Assembly: GCA_037951165.1 (NCBI GenBank)
Contig: JBBDHG010000028.1
Location: 1,178,001 to 1,242,000, forward strand
Length of the DNA stretch: 64,000 nt
Direction: 5' to 3'
Source of the DNA: Lophius americanus
Taxonomy: Eukaryota > Chordata > Actinopteri > Lophiiformes > Lophiidae
Below are positions 37,233 through 50,900 of the stretch, piece after piece; the stretch's first letter is position 1; every line of letters starts with the position of its first letter. A program made the translations under genes and the position numbers. Under the pieces are notes generated by a model, which saw only the letters and a program-made list of their open reading frames with translations, had not been told where the DNA came from and did not search any database.

Positions 37233-37716
37233 ACTGATCAGCCACAACATTATCATCATTGACAGATGAAATAAGAATAGCATGATCTCCTCATAGCTGT
37301 CAGTCAGTGGGACTGTGTCCTGAAATTGATCTGCTGGAATCAGGAAAAATGTGAAAGGGATAGTGACTCTGACAAGGGCTAGCTATATTGCTAAACAACC
37401 TGGTGGGAACATCTCCAGAACTGCTGGTTTTGTAGGTTTTCGTAGTGGTTAGTACCTACAAAAGTGGTGTAAAGAAGTACATCTGGTGATCAGGCGACAG
37501 GATCACGGGCGCCCAGGACTCATTGATGCACATAGGGAGCAATAGCTAACCTATGTTGTCTGAAGAGCTACTATTGCATAAATTGCTGAAAAAGTCCAGT
37601 CTGGTTCTGATAGAAAGGCATCAGAACACACAGTGATAATCCACACATTTGTTTGGTGGCCAAAAGGTAACTGACACAATATGAGGCGGGCAGTTTTAAT
37701 ATTATGGCTGATCAGT
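37233..37716. mobile_element. Tc1-derived MITE, copy B 3' flank
   Basis: Near-identical copy of 24298-24781, with the same inverted ends, 155 bases after the dynein copy B stop. Confidence 0.85.
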
Positions 37717-38689
37717 CTCTGAGCGGAATCCCGTCTTTTCCAAGTCAATCAAAGCACTTTATAAACTATTTTCAAGGTGATAGATAAATAAAAATTGAAA
37801 TTTTGGCAAAACTTTTCTTTTGAACTCATGGATGATCTGATAAGAATCTAGAGGTCCAAGGTCACTTTGACCTCCGAAAACATATGTTTTGCCATAACCC
37901 TAGAATTCATACACTGAATCTGACAACTAACTGTATAAATTGATTAATGCTCAAATACACAGAGGTGTCGAAATATCCAGCGACAGCCCTTCTCTGCCAT
38001 TTTTAAACACCCCAACTGAAGATCAGAAAGTGACCATATTTTTCCTCACTGACTACACTGATGACACTAATCTTTTGTAGTTCAGTAACTTCTCACTTTA
38101 GGGTTTTGGAGATTTTGTGTCAGTTATTTGTGTAGTTATGGCTTGAGACGAGAACAGATAATAATGAGAACAGATAATAAATCCACAGATGATAGCAAGC
38201 TGCCAAAATGATAATAATAGTTGTATTTTCATTACAAGGAAGAAGCACGAGTGCATATGAGAATGTGTGCTGAAATACCAAAGCAGTGTTTGCTCCACTA
38301 ACAATAAAACATCTGACTGAGTAGTAGGAACTTATTTTTCCAACAACTCATCTTCACCATTAACTTAAGCACACAGAAGAGAGAGAGAAAAAGCAATAAT
38401 AGCCAAGTGTAGGATTACAGTATGAAATCCTGATTCTGGTTTCTGGTTCCTTCATTAACTAAGGGGAAACTAGTTTTTCTGGCTTTTATTTATCAAATCA
38501 TTTCATTTTGTTTCTTTACCACCCAATTGTCTAATTACCTTTTACACATAACTTTGACAAAATTATTTATTATTGTTTTTGTCTTTCAAAAGAAAAATAA
38601 CTTATTTTGGGAATCGCATTTATTTCCTTATTTTGCTAAGAGGCAGATGAAACAATTCTCATCAGTAAAGTTTCTCTGTCTGAACAACT

Positions 38690-38840
38690 TTTAAAGCGCC
38701 ACATGGTGATGGCTGGACAACTGGGTCTAGTTGGCTTGTCTTGATCTGCGGTGGTTAGTGTATACCGCAGGGAGTCATTAGAAAGAAACTGGTGAACCTG
38801 TTACTGGGTCATGGGTGCCCGTTGATGCATATTGGGAGTT
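38690..38840 (+). mobile_element. Tc1 fragment
   Basis: gtgatggctggacaactggg, then a gcggtggttagtgta stretch and gggtcatgggtgcccgttga, match successive parts of the Tc1-family transposase coding sequence. Confidence 0.6.
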
Positions 38841-39639
38841 GTTGTGATGTCCAGTGACACAGAGTGTCTGCTCATGCATGCATCCCTGCCTGCTTATGTA
38901 TGCCCAGCTACCTATGTATGCATTCAATGCTCTTCTTCTCTCCTCTATCTAGCTTTCCCGTTCAGGATGAGCGGCTCACTTGCAAATGTAACTGGCTCTA
39001 TTTTTAGAGTATCTGGCCCAGATGTCAAAAGACGGCTGCCTGCTGAGTCTGAAATGTTTCTTAAGGTAGACAAGTCCTGAAAAAAAGGTCAGGAGTATAG
39101 TCAATAAGATGCCCAATACCTTTGTCGGCCTCACAGCCTGGTAGACAGCCAGACAGCGCTGAAGGGAAAATGCATGTATAGGCAAAGACAGGCAGACAGG
39201 TGCACATTCACTCAGGTACACACATCACATCCTACACAAGTCCTTTGAAGAGTTTTCTAAACAACAACTCTCTTTCGAATGTGTCTGGAAACCTATGTGG
39301 AGTCCAAGAGACTCGTCTCCTCCAGTCTCCAGCTTGGTTTGGAACGTAGGACCGTTACAATAACACGTTTACATCATCAACAATCATCCAAGATTCTTTA
39401 TTTTGACTTCCTGTCTCTGTTAAAACGTCTCATATGCCAAACTATATATAAAATACGTTTTACTTTGCATTTCCCCAGTAATTGACTGACAGATGTCAAT
39501 CTACACGTTCAAAAAACTGTTTTATTGTCTAACTTCATTTCCAAAGACTTGACACAATGACACATTTGTTGCAGAGTTTGATGGATTGTAACTTATCTCT
39601 CATCTCCATTGATTCGCCCAGCTTAGTGTGTTAAAATGG

Positions 39640-39660
39640 CAGTGTGTGTGTGTGTGTGTA
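39640..39660. repeat. (GT)n microsatellite
   Basis: About nine GT units. The surrounding 38850-40550 holds no feature I can support. Confidence 0.9.
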
Positions 39661-40559
39661 CATGTCCACCAGATGGCGCTGACCATCTCTCAGATGATCT
39701 AGACTAGAGAAAGGACATGTAGTTCCTGTCTGATGGGAAACAATTCCCACATTACTGACTTACAGAAGTTTGAGCCAACTTTGTAATTTACACAAATTAC
39801 TCCACTGCTATCCTCCCCTCTAATGGTGGGAATAAAAACTAGATTCATTTACCTCAATTCTACAACCCAACAGCAACACTGTTTGTGAGATTTCATATTT
39901 ATGTGTTGTTGCTAGTATGTCTATTCCAGAAGGCATAAGTTTGTGCACAGTTGCCTTCTTTACCTTCATCATCCATATCCATGTGTGTTTGTCAAAGAAA
40001 TTACAATAATGCAGTTGTGTGGATGCACACTAGCTGTATCATGCTTCTTACATCTGGGTCTTTCCATGGCTTGGCAGGAAATGTGATATTGAGTAAAGAT
40101 TTGCAGGGGATCTGAAATGGTTTGAAACAGCTTTCCCCCTTAAAGTAAATTCACCAGAAGTGTTGTGAGTCAGAATAAAGTGGTAAAAATGTAGTATTAT
40201 GTTCCCCTCAAAAGTAGCTTTTAATTTCCTTAACATACACATTAACCTATTCATTTTGGGAACATTTAACTTAACCTAAATTCTATAGTAGCGACGCCAT
40301 TCTAGATTTAAGACCATCACATTCTTGAAATAAGATTAAAAAAGTAATATTTCAGCAAATTAAGATGAAATATGTCCTTGTATTAGCTGGAAATATTCAT
40401 ATGGAGCATTTGAGATTGTCAAGATAAGTTGTCCAAAAACAAATTTCACTGAAATGTAATTTTTTAAGGGACTGTGTCTTATATCAAGTGCAATGACATA
40501 TTTTATACTAGATATTAGAAAACTTGGTAAAATTTTGAGTTTTTGCTGTGTGGAGGGGC

Positions 40560-40800
40560 TAAATGCTACCAGTCACCAGTACAACCTGCTCAGCCCACTG
40601 TAGAGGTAGTTGTGTTTGCTAACCAGTCCATTTTATTGTCCAGCTGCACTCCAAGGTACCTTTAAGACCCAAAAAACTCAACCTCCACCCCTTCGGTGGA
40701 GACAGGCCGTGTGGGAGGTCTTGTCCTCTCGTCCAGAGCCATCTCTTTGGTCTTGGAAGTTTCGTGTTTAGTTCTTTGTGTCTCATTGGGAATCTCCAAT
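40560..40800 (-). mobile_element. CR1/Rex-like LINE RT fragment
   Basis: The complement reads K-T-K-E-M-A, then VEVE and R-Y-L-G-V-Q-L-D-N-K, the C-terminal reverse transcriptase region with the conserved KTKEM and YLGVxLD motifs of fish CR1/Rex-type LINEs. Both flanks are lost. Confidence 0.65.
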
Positions 40801-41954
40801 AAGGCGTGAGAGCTCCAGCAGGGAAAGGAAAACCGGGGACCTCTAAGAACTAGACTAAGGACCTGGCTATTTGGGCTTTAGCTGCTCTGAGGAACTTCAT
40901 TTCCTGAAGTAGTTTCAACTATCATTACATTTTTTTTTTTGTTTTATCTATAACACACTCTGTTCCCTTTATTTAGACACCCTGCTCGTAATTATTTTCT
41001 ATTCATGTCTTTACCTGCATGTGGTTCAGAATGTTATGGTTCCTTTGGTTCCATTAAGGTTTATTGCTGTCCGACTGACTGTACCTAATGGGTTTAGCCT
41101 TTAGATGGCACTGCTGCTGAAGAAGTCGGATCATGTTTGCTGTGAGGATTAAAGCTGCTTCAGAAAAGTTGTCCTGCTGACATGATGCAAAGATTGATAA
41201 GTAGTTGTTTACCTGTTGTCATGAAAATGTCTATCAGGCTAGAATGTGTTATGTTAGTGCGTGTGTCCGACATTCACAATCCAGAAAAGGCACCTGACTC
41301 AACAGGTCACAGAATTGCAATCCCCAATGCAAAACCCCAATACTGATATGTAATAATTTGTAGTAAAAATATTTTGTATGAGAATATATCTGCATTTTAT
41401 GGGACCCTTACCCTCAGGTTTTGATTTTAATTCAGACATAATTCTGCAATTCTATGTAATTTGAGATAGTAGTGAGATTGTAGTGAGGTTGGAATCAGTG
41501 CAGCTTAAAGCATGCACCAATGGCTGGAAACATATAATCGCTCCATCAGCAGCCCCTAGTTATTGGTAGCAGAAACCTGTGTATTACAGTTTGGAGATAC
41601 TTGATTTAGCAAAGATAGGATACCAATACTCTGTGATTTCATGCATTACATTTACATTAAAGCACATCAACATTTTCACTGTAACTTTCCATTTCACTGA
41701 CCACGAGAAAGACACTTTTTTTGTTTGGTTGTTAGCTTTTTGTCAACCACAGAATTGCTCCAAGTAGCATTGTTGTTAATGAAATAAACTGATACAACGT
41801 ACTGATACAACACGTTGTAAACTTATATCGTATTTAAAGTTCCATCCCAAACATGGCTGCTTTCAAACAATTTTCATTGATATTGGACTATCAGGAATGT
41901 GAAATACAGGTATAAAGCAAGTCGAGGTGTTAGACATAAGAAAAAAGGGACAAT

Positions 41955-42330
41955 AGGGCCATAATATTATAACCACATCAACTGAAGTCAGACTAACATC
42001 GATTTTCTTGTTACGTGTGTGTGTGTGTGTGTGTGTGCTTGTGTGGTGTGTAGAGGGTTTGTTGGGATATTTTAGGCAATAAGTAAACATCTTTTCCTGA
42101 ATTTCATATTTTGAAAGCAGGGCCAACATTCTAAACAATAGATGACTGGGTCAGAACATCTCCAGATCTGCAGATATCGTTGGTTGTTCCTGCTTAGCAA
42201 TGATTAGTAGCTACCAAAGTGGTCTAAGGATGGACAACTGTTGAGCTCTGAGGCTGATTGATGCAGATGGAGAACAATGGCCTGCCTGTTTTTTCTGATC
42301 CACCAGTAGACCCACTGTCGCACACTCTAA
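41955..42330 (+). mobile_element. Tc1 fragment with embedded (GT)n
   Basis: The left end is ggccataatattataaccac. A (GT)n tract lies at about 42016-42038. Downstream, gatgactgggtcagaacatctcc and the following 150 bases match Tc1 transposase coding sequence. Internal and right parts are lost. Confidence 0.65.
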
Positions 42331-42559
42331 CACAATGAGTCGAGGTGCAATAGAGGATGCAACGGGACCGCTGCATTTATCACCATGAACCCAGGCTATG
42401 CTGGAAGAACAGAGCCAGTGACCTTGCGGTGATCTTCAGAACCACAACTAACACTCATTGTGGAGGTGACAGGCTCTCCATGAGTGTGATGCTTCATATT
42501 CTTGTATACGTTCTCTACATAGCAGATTATTATTTGTCTGTTTCTCTCCCAACCTCCAG

Positions 42560-42663
42560 CTGTTTTGTTTCTCTGAGGGATTCAATACCCTAGAGAAGAA
42601 GATGACCCAGATGTACGAGCTGTGCTCTGAGCACTTCGGCCTGAGAGATCCCGGTTTTGCTGA
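42560..42663 (+). CDS. Candidate internal exon, gene unknown
   Basis: A pyrimidine-rich tract and CAG precede 42560, and GTCAGT follows 42663. The 104-base island is more GC-rich than its surroundings and opens in one frame with SEGFNTLEKKMTQMYELCSE and then HFGLRDPGFAE, a charged helical-looking pattern. It could be an exon of a gene with long introns running through this half of the window. I do not recognise the protein, and no partner exon could be joined with confidence. Confidence 0.35.
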
Positions 42664-43647
42664 GTCAGTGTATCACACTCAGACACACACTGACAAACAT
42701 GGGCAGTTAAATGGTCATGGTCATCATGATTATACCAAATAAGTGGTTTCATCCTTTTTAGTGTTCATTTATAATCTGTTCTGACCGGCTATCTCAGCAC
42801 GCAGAATTAGGATATCGGTTCTTTGCAGTTACAGACAGATTTTAGTCTGCAAAGGAACAGTCTGTCATTCTCCTCCAGTTGCGGGAACTGCATTTTATTA
42901 GCTATTATTATGTGTTTTTAGTCGATGAGGCGACCAGACCGGAAAAGTGGGCTCGGGGGGATGGGAGAAAGAAACTGGGAAGAAAGCGAAAGAAACAAAA
43001 GGGTGGAACAAGGAACAATATAGTGGAACAAACATCTATGAGAAAATCGAAATCACAACATAACAGCAACTATATACACATGAATATGTATTCATATGCA
43101 TAAATGTATATATGTAATCCCCCATTCATTAAATCATTCCTCAAATAACAACATTTGAAGAACATTATATCAACTCAATAATGATTGGGCGAAATAAATT
43201 TTGTTGCGTAATTAGCTTTAAATAGATGTTTTTGACCATATTCAGTGAAAGTCCTGCTTTTGCCTTTTGGTTATTAGCCGATTCTCTGAGGACAGTTGTA
43301 ACTGGCTTGTGATTCACAGTCTGCCTTTGCTTGGATATTACTCTGCTCTTTCCACACTAAGTACATATTTATCATCGCCTCCTCTAATCTCTCTAATGTT
43401 TGTATTGTGCTTCTTCATGATGGAGTTGAGCCGGCCTGTTGGAGAGATCAGGTTGTGTAATATTGAATGAATAGCTCACATCTGCTGCTTAATTACTTCC
43501 TTACTCATTACTTCCACTACAGTCTTTCTTTTTGATGAATGCACCAACAATTTTGCGAGGCATTTTGTTGGCTTAAAATTATTGAAGTCAAAATGTCGAG
43601 TTATGTGTCGTGTTGAGGTCCTTTGATGTGTGTGTCTGTACCGGTCG

Positions 43648-44640
43648 GCCATAACATTATACAGCATTAATCGTGTTGCTTCAATACCTGTCAGTGGGTG
43701 GGATACATGCACAGGCAATAACTGAACATTTCGCCCTGAAGTTGATTGAATGATGAAAGCAGACAAAATCGGGCCACATTCAGGATCTGAGTGATTCTGA
43801 CAAGGCCCAAATTGTGATGGCTAGATGGCTGGGTCAGAGCATCTCTAGAACTGCATCTAGTTGGATGTTCCAAGTATTCAGGGGAAATAGAACCAGTTAA
43901 CAGTTGAAAGGGTCATGGGCACCCTAGGGTCCTTGATGCATGTGGGAAGTGAGAGTTGCCACAGAAGACTTACACTTGCACAAAATGTTGATAAAGTTAA
44001 TGTGAGTTGTGAAAGAAAGATATCTGAACACATATGCATCAGAGTTTGCTGCGTATGTGATTGTGTGGCCGCCGACCAGTGAAAGTGCTCAGGCTGTCCT
44101 CTGTCCACTGCTGAAGGCACCGTCTGTCAAGCAGACGTCATCATGTTTTCATCAACATCAGAAGTTTGTGTATGCAGTTCTTTCCTGAAGAATAAGATGC
44201 ACTTTGACAAATGTTCTGCTGGGAAGCCTCGGGGATGTGCCATTCTTGTGGATGTTACTTTGACACCTTAATGCCGACCAGCTACGACCCTTCATGGAAA
44301 CTGGATTCCCTAATGGCAGTGGCTTCTTTTTAGCAGAATATTACATCTTGGCATGCTGTGAAAATGTTTCAGAGACGGTTTGAGGAACCACATTAAGTTC
44401 CAGGTATAAAATTACCATCCAAATTTCCCAGATCTCAACCCAATCGCTTACCTGAGGGTCGTGTAGGATAAACAAGTCTGATCCATGGAGACTCCACATC
44501 ACAACTTGCTGCTGCTATTGTGGCAATGCCAGACACCACAGCACACCTTCAGAGGACTTTCCTTTAGGCTGTGCTTATGCAAACCCCACTGAACCTCCTG
44601 TCATATTTATGAAAGAGACAAGCCTTTGGGAACCATTGAT
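43648..44640 (+). mobile_element. Decayed Tc1/mariner transposon
   Basis: The left end is ggccataacattata. Transposase coding order is preserved: the HTH part (43790-43860, gacaaggcccaaattgtgat), gcttgctgcgtatgtg-like sequence (44045), the atgttctgctgggaagc and tggatgttactttgacacct part (44210-44270), the cccagatctcaacccaatcg DD-region (44430-44450), and gccagacaccacagcacacc at the end (44527). Many frameshifts and a lost right inverted end make it inactive. Confidence 0.8.
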
Positions 44641-46480
44641 GCAGAGCACAAGTAGAGTCAAAGAAATAGGGTAGAATAAACACATCACATCTTTTGTTCA
44701 TGGTCGAGTTGTTGCATGTTTCTTGTCATCATCTTTATCTATCATATTATCTTCAGCTTTTTATGCCTGTTGTCTTGTTCCGTCTGTCCTGTGTGATAAT
44801 GATACTGATGTATAGACTTAGGGACTGTCTATCATTTGTCATATTGTTTCTTCATTTAAGCCGATCTTGAACTTAATCTTAATGTCAATAATTAACAGAT
44901 ATTTATGTAAAGATTAAGGGAGTTAAATTAAATAGTCGTCAGAAACAAACAAATCCTCAACTTACGTAAAAACACTTGAAAATCTATGTAAGTATAGCAA
45001 TGAAGTATTTGTACTTTACATCATATCCGTAGATAGCATAGCAACATTAGCTCTGAGGTGCTTAGGGGTAAGTTAAAACATAACAACCGAAGCAATCTGG
45101 ATGGTTCGAATTGTTTGAAAAAATGAGATTCCACATTATTGCCAAGAGTTAGATAAGGAGATCACATTAACTGTGTGTCCTCTCCATCTGACACTTAACA
45201 CATAAGACAGGAGACAAGCCTTCCAATAGATCAAAGTTCCCATGTCTTGTTCCAGTCTTTATACTGAGCCAAGCATTCTGGTTATAGCTTGATATTTAAT
45301 GGATGATGTCAGCCAGAAATGGATGTCGTTTCCCTAGAATGTTGAAATGTTCCTGGAAAAAGTAGAATATTATATAGAAAATAATCCAAAGTTAATTATG
45401 AACACTTACAACTCCGCATTTTTACATGTAATCAAATGATCCCACAAAAGAGTAGCTTAATGAAAACAACTGAAACAACAAATGACTGCACTGTCAACAA
45501 ACCGAGTAGCCCTGAAGAGAGGGAGACCGAGGAGAGTTGTACGAAATGAAGAAGAGTGAGCGTTAAAAGCTGTGGGTTGAGAAAGGGGTGGGCTCCCCTT
45601 TCGTAAGTGAAAATATCTCATCAAATTGATCTCTCATTCTTCCTTTACTCCCTGTTGTCTCTCTAGACACTGTGTACCGACCGACTGCAGTTGCTTGAGC
45701 AGTAGCCAGTGCAGAGAAGCATCTTCAGTTCATGTTGAATCATTTCACCCAAGCAATTCACCAGACAGACATCAGAACAGTCACCACACTCTGCTCAGCT
45801 AGAGGAGCTGCTACTGGGCAAAGTAGGGCCACATCTTAAAATAGTCATATTAATCACCTGATTTAACTGTTACTTACAGTTTATTCTTTCAATGGTGCCA
45901 CACTGGGACCGGTGTATTTGTGTGACGTGGACATTTTTGCGCAATTACTCAGCACATTTGTCAGAAAGGCTGCTTCTTGTTATGTGGACGCTCAAATAAC
46001 AAAGAGTAAAAAGCGAAACCCTCAGCTTAAATCACCCACACTAATATCATAATATTTATTGAACCCCAAATAAGTATCTAGGAAAGATTTTTAGGAAGAT
46101 TATCACTTGGCACACTCAGGCCACAGTTATTTCTCATAAGTCTCTTCTTTTCATGCATGATCAGTCGCCCCAGAACTGTTTCATGGTCAATTGATATAGA
46201 CTGTGATCATCAGAGGGTCGCGTCTCTCCATTATCATGGTGACACACCTTCATGGTTAGCCTTCTAGCATCTTGCTGCCATACTTTTTAAATTTGATTCC
46301 CTCCATCCATCTTATTCCTTGATCTATCTATCCTGTCTGTAACAATTCATCCTGTTCAGGTTTGTTTGGAGGGCTTGAGCCTGTCCCAGCTGACATTTAT
46401 CCCATAAACAGACCATTTTTGACACAACTGGCCAGGAAAAGTCCGGGGTCTCTTTTTCAACATTTTATCAAAAATACTTT
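44641..46480. other. Intergenic or intronic, no supported feature
   Basis: AT-rich with no repeat or coding signal I can name. A CTCTCTAG followed by a short open frame at 45667 was considered as an exon and not accepted. Confidence 0.4.
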
Positions 46481-46484
46481 ACAC

Positions 46485-46890
46485 TTTAATACGCACTTTA
46501 CATTTGGATCAAATCTCAAAGTGATACAAGGTAAAAGCAGATAAAAGCTTCAATAAAAAATGTAATAATAATTTTATAAAAATATGACCAAAAAACAGCA
46601 ATGCTAATTAAAAGTGTTTCTGCTAAAAAATGAAGGTTTTAAGTCCTTTTTAAAATATCTCAGTCGTCTGTGGAGCCCTCAGATGGTCAGGGAGGGCATT
46701 CCACAGACGAGGGGCAGCAGAACAGAAGGCCCGATCACCCATGGTGCTGAGCTTAGTCCGGGTAAGGAGGCGGTATGAGTGGGTAGAACGGAGGGATCGT
46801 GTTGAGGTCAGTGGGGTGAGTAGTTCTTGTAGATAGGGGAGTGCGTTACCATGGATGCACTGGTGAGCGAGGAGAGAGATCTTATAATCA
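46485..46890 (-). mobile_element. L2-like LINE 3' part
   Basis: Minus-strand, 5'-truncated. The 3' terminal sequence lies at the left, and the complement of 46670-46750 encodes the AFCSAAPRLWNALPDHLR region. It ends at the cttataatcaa point also used by other copies. Confidence 0.88.
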
Positions 46891-47864
46891 AGATGTAAAA
46901 AGGTCTTTTAAATCAAGTGGTCAACCCATTCATGATTCTGGGGCTAGAATCACTGAGAATAAAAGAGAAACGACTCAGCTGTTGTTTCTAAATCCAATCT
47001 GTAATTTTAGTTCTTGTAATTCAGTGTGCAGTTCTCACTTTTGTTTTTTTTCATGTTAATCACAGGAAATACATCCTCCAATGAGAGGTTTTGGAGTGGA
47101 TGTGTGGCGCTTTAGACAGAACGTGTTGAACTGTTTCCTCATGTTACCACTGTTTATGCTCAACTATGATAAACCACACAGGAAACATCCCCAACTTAGA
47201 GAATGAAATAATATTGATTTTCTAAACCGACTCATGGTGAGATATCAAACAATTCAAATTAATGGGTTGAAGAGGGCTACTTTTAAATTCTACATATTTA
47301 ATGTTTGATCGATTCTTTGTTATGTAGAAAAAAAGTGTAGATTTTGCTCTTGAGTTTATTTAAACTCAGTCAGCATTGGCACATTTGTTTTCTAATTGGA
47401 CGACAATTAAATCTGTCTGTTTGTATTGGAAACCAATTTATCTTGTGTACCTGCATGTGCATTTATGTGTTACTATCCAAAAAGACACACACGCACACAC
47501 ATTGAGTTTGTGTGCTGCTTGACTATTTTGCAATGTGTAACCCACATTCACAGGTATTCTGGTTTATTACTCTCACTAGCAAAGTGCTTCATTGTTTTTC
47601 CTCTGGAGAAAATAAAGCATACCTGTATATATCGCTCTTGTGAATCAGATAAATGAAGATCTAGCTGACTTTCAGCCGGGAAGACGATCCCCTTCCACAC
47701 TCGGGCTATAGTCATTTTTCATACTATTCTGTTATTCACATCTTTTGTGCTTGCTCAGTTGTGATAACCTCACATTCTGGGGCATCTGTTGATGTCAGCT
47801 GTTCCATCAGCCACTCACATTTATCCAATATCATGATGAAACACCTTTCATCGTAAGCCATTTA

Positions 47865-47937
47865 ATAATAAATAATAATAATAATAATACATTTAATTTA
47901 TAATGCACATTACAGTTGGATCAAATCTCAAAGTGCT
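47865..47937 (-). mobile_element. L2-like LINE 3' tip
   Basis: Only the (AAT)n tail and about 45 bases of the family 3' terminus (tttaatttataatgcac, ggatcaaatctcaaagtgct) remain. Confidence 0.8.
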
Positions 47938-47939
47938 AA

Positions 47940-50900
47940 CCTCTCTGCTATATTTTAAAAAATGATTCTCTCCATGTATCTAGTTCCCTCATGCTGCTGG
48001 TACACGCATCCCCCACTTCATCTTCATTGAGTTCTGGCAGGTCCATCAATATCCTCTTTCATCTTTTTCATCAGTCGTCAGCCACCACCACCAGGAACCA
48101 CACTGCAAAGGGGGACATAACTGCTGTGATTCAGGGCAGAGACAAACACAATTTGACCAAAGAGTCTGAGAACAAAAGGCTTTCTAACAGACTTTCTGAT
48201 TGACAACTTTGTCAAGAGATAATATTGAACCAAACCATTAATAATAATATAATATAATAATATAATGTCCTATAAAAATTAGAATACGCCAATGGTTGAG
48301 TCTACAGGTGGGTGCACGTGTCATTAATAGGAGGAATGTAAACCGCAAACAATTAATCAAGGCCACAAAAAGACAACCCGGATGGCTACATACTCTATGA
48401 AGGGAAGCTAAAACAAAGATATTGTGAAGTGAGAGATCATGTGATATTAGCTATAGAACAGAAACAGTGGTTGACTTTAGTAACAGTTTCTGTGTCTTTG
48501 AGCAATGTACTGCAGCTAAGTTAAAGAAGAGGCCCATATAGAGCAGACCAAGACCTAATTTGAGCTCATTTTCTGCTTTTGGCTGTAATGATGCCTGCTG
48601 GGTAAAGAAAGAAGTAGAAGAAAATAGAGAGGTAGGCGTAGGGGGTTCTAATGGTTCAAACGAATAATGGGCAAGCTGAAACAGGGATTGATTAAGTCGT
48701 TACGGTTGCTTGGAGAAATCCTCATATTGGTGCTGTGGAGAGAAGTTAAAATGCTCGACTTTAAATTGTAAGTTGTAACTGATATATTATTTGCTAGAGT
48801 CCTAAATTGACAGAAAAGGTTTGCTTTGCTTTTCGAGCGGTGACTTGATTTACGGGCGTGTTTTTTAGTGAGCATCTCCCTTGCGCACGTTCTCAGTTAG
48901 CGTTATAGACTGGCAGAGTTAGTATCCCTGTGCTCGTGTCCACTTACGTTTGTGCTCTCGTGTGCGTTCTTTGTGTGAATTTTGTGACTTTTCAACAAAG
49001 TTAAGTTGTTGTGAACGTACTGCCACGATGCCCCCCAAAAAGATGGTGCTATGAAGAAGAAGGAAATGATTAGTTATGATAATGGTTAAACTGCACCAAA
49101 ACAATTAACTGAGCCAAAGTTAAGTGAGCCAGAATCTTCCATAAGTAAGGCTAAACGGCAGAGAGAAACCCCCCGAGATTCAGTTGCCTGATATTCTCAT
49201 GGAAGGGGATTCTCCTTCCAAACAGTAACCCTCCTCCTTTCCACCTCCCCACCGTCTCCCTCAAACCAGCCACGACTCTTCTCAAAGGTAAAGTGCAGGT
49301 TAATTGGTCTTTATTGTTGAGTTAATTTCATTTATTCATGTTTTATATTATTCATCATTGCTATTTGTTAGAAAAATCATTTTTATTCTGTATAAAACAA
49401 CGTGTAAATGTTTTTTATATGAATATTTTTGGAATATGGAACGCACTAATGGGATTTCCATTCATTTAAATGGGGAAATTCATTTTGGTTTTTGCCCTTT
49501 TACCAGGGGAGCAGGATCCCTGGTTCAATTGGTCAATGGCCTCCAACAATTGAATTGACTCTGGTCAGTTTACAGTCTTTGTGAAGAAAGTGCAAAAACT
49601 TAGCAATTCACTTTAGCTGGGGTCATTTATTGAGCATCAACTAAGCAGAGCAGCAACACCATGTGATCACATGCTGTGATTCCAGTATTTATTCACCGCT
49701 AGAAATTCATGAAGCCAGGGACAGAGATGAAATAATAAAAAGTGATATGACAATTAAAAACATATCTCAATATTTTTTGGGGAGGATTTTTTTATGGAGG
49801 ATTGAGGAAGCAAGGGCATTGAGGTGAAAAACGCTAGATAAGACAGTTCTCATTGAACACGCGTCTCATATAGCTAAAACGTAATTAGCAGTAGCCGTTA
49901 TTGATATTTTTTTGCTTTTATTTAGGCGAAGAAATCCATGGAGACCAGATTCTCATTTCCAATGTTGCCCTGGTTATACAGAATAATCTAAGATCATAAA
50001 ACAGTTAAAAACAAGGAATGAACGGAAAAGTAGTAAAACAATACCAGCATATCAATCAATAAAAAATTCCTGTAAAATAAACCATATAAAATATTTGCAG
50101 TCCTCTACGTCAAACTGATGTTATGCAGACGGGGATGAGATGATGGATGTCAGGTATGGAGATGAGTCCAGCTGGTTTGTGGGGCCACATCCCCACAGAG
50201 ACAAATGAGACACTGGAGAGACAAAGAAAAATAGAGTTCTCATGGAGGAATATGAGTGAGTGGCGGTCCGCGGCAATGGGCTGTTGCTAGTCAGGATGTG
50301 ACCTTTGAATCCAGAATGACTCATAATGTATGATATTCAATCACTCAGAGAAGCGGAGAGGTGAGTCATGTGAGTCACTTGTTTGGCTTTCTATTATTCT
50401 TATACTATCATTAGATGAACATAGAAAAACATGTACCACCGGTTTCAGCATCGAACGATAAAAGTAGTAGGCTACTATGAATAAAAGGACCTTTGAGAAG
50501 TAGCTCTATAAGCTCAGACCATTTTGTTGTCATGGCCATTTAGGGCTACAATCCTCTCCTCACCGATGATTTAGCTCTCATTTATATGGCATAAGACTGC
50601 TGCTTGTCAGACACAGTTATCTACTTGCTAATGCTGTTAATCATTTCTTCTCCTTCACCTTTGCGCTTCTGTCTCCCGTCTGTTTTGCACTGTGCTTCCA
50701 ATGCATCCATCATCACTGTATGTTATCTGTAATGTCTGTCTGAGGTGTTTAGAACCATCAACATTTCACTGTTTTGACATTGTTTTATTATTCTTTACTA
50801 CCTTTCAACTCAAGGTTTTTTTCCATCCTGTTACTTTTACTGTCTTGTTTTCAATCTTTTCTTGTCTGGCAATATACAGAATGGCCAGATGTAACATGGC

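Larger units (their letters stand above)
26104..38345 (+). repeat. Tandem segmental duplication, unit B
   Basis: Head-to-tail copy of 8285-25665. Its first 170 bases repeat the sclt1 3' UTR end (including AATAAA at about 26157) without any sclt1 coding exon, which places the left breakpoint inside that UTR. It is shorter because it lacks the hAT-like, SINE, L2 (minus) and BEL/Pao insertions of unit A, but has its own Tc1 and two L2 insertions. Confidence 0.9.

Noticed and set aside
38966..39080. Open frame starting MSGSLANVTG after a CTATCTAG, with a GTAGAC donor-like site at 39064
   Set aside because: No recognised protein, no partner exon, and the sequence just upstream is dominated by Tc1 scraps; too weak to annotate.
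45667..45840. Possible exon after CTCTCTAG that could continue in phase from 42663
   Set aside because: The joined frame is open for about 45 codons but has low-complexity Ser/His content and no familiar motif; chance is likely.
49028..49190. LINE ORF1-like start (ATG then codons for PPKK)
   Set aside because: The frame breaks within a few codons and no RT follows; kept only as a remark.
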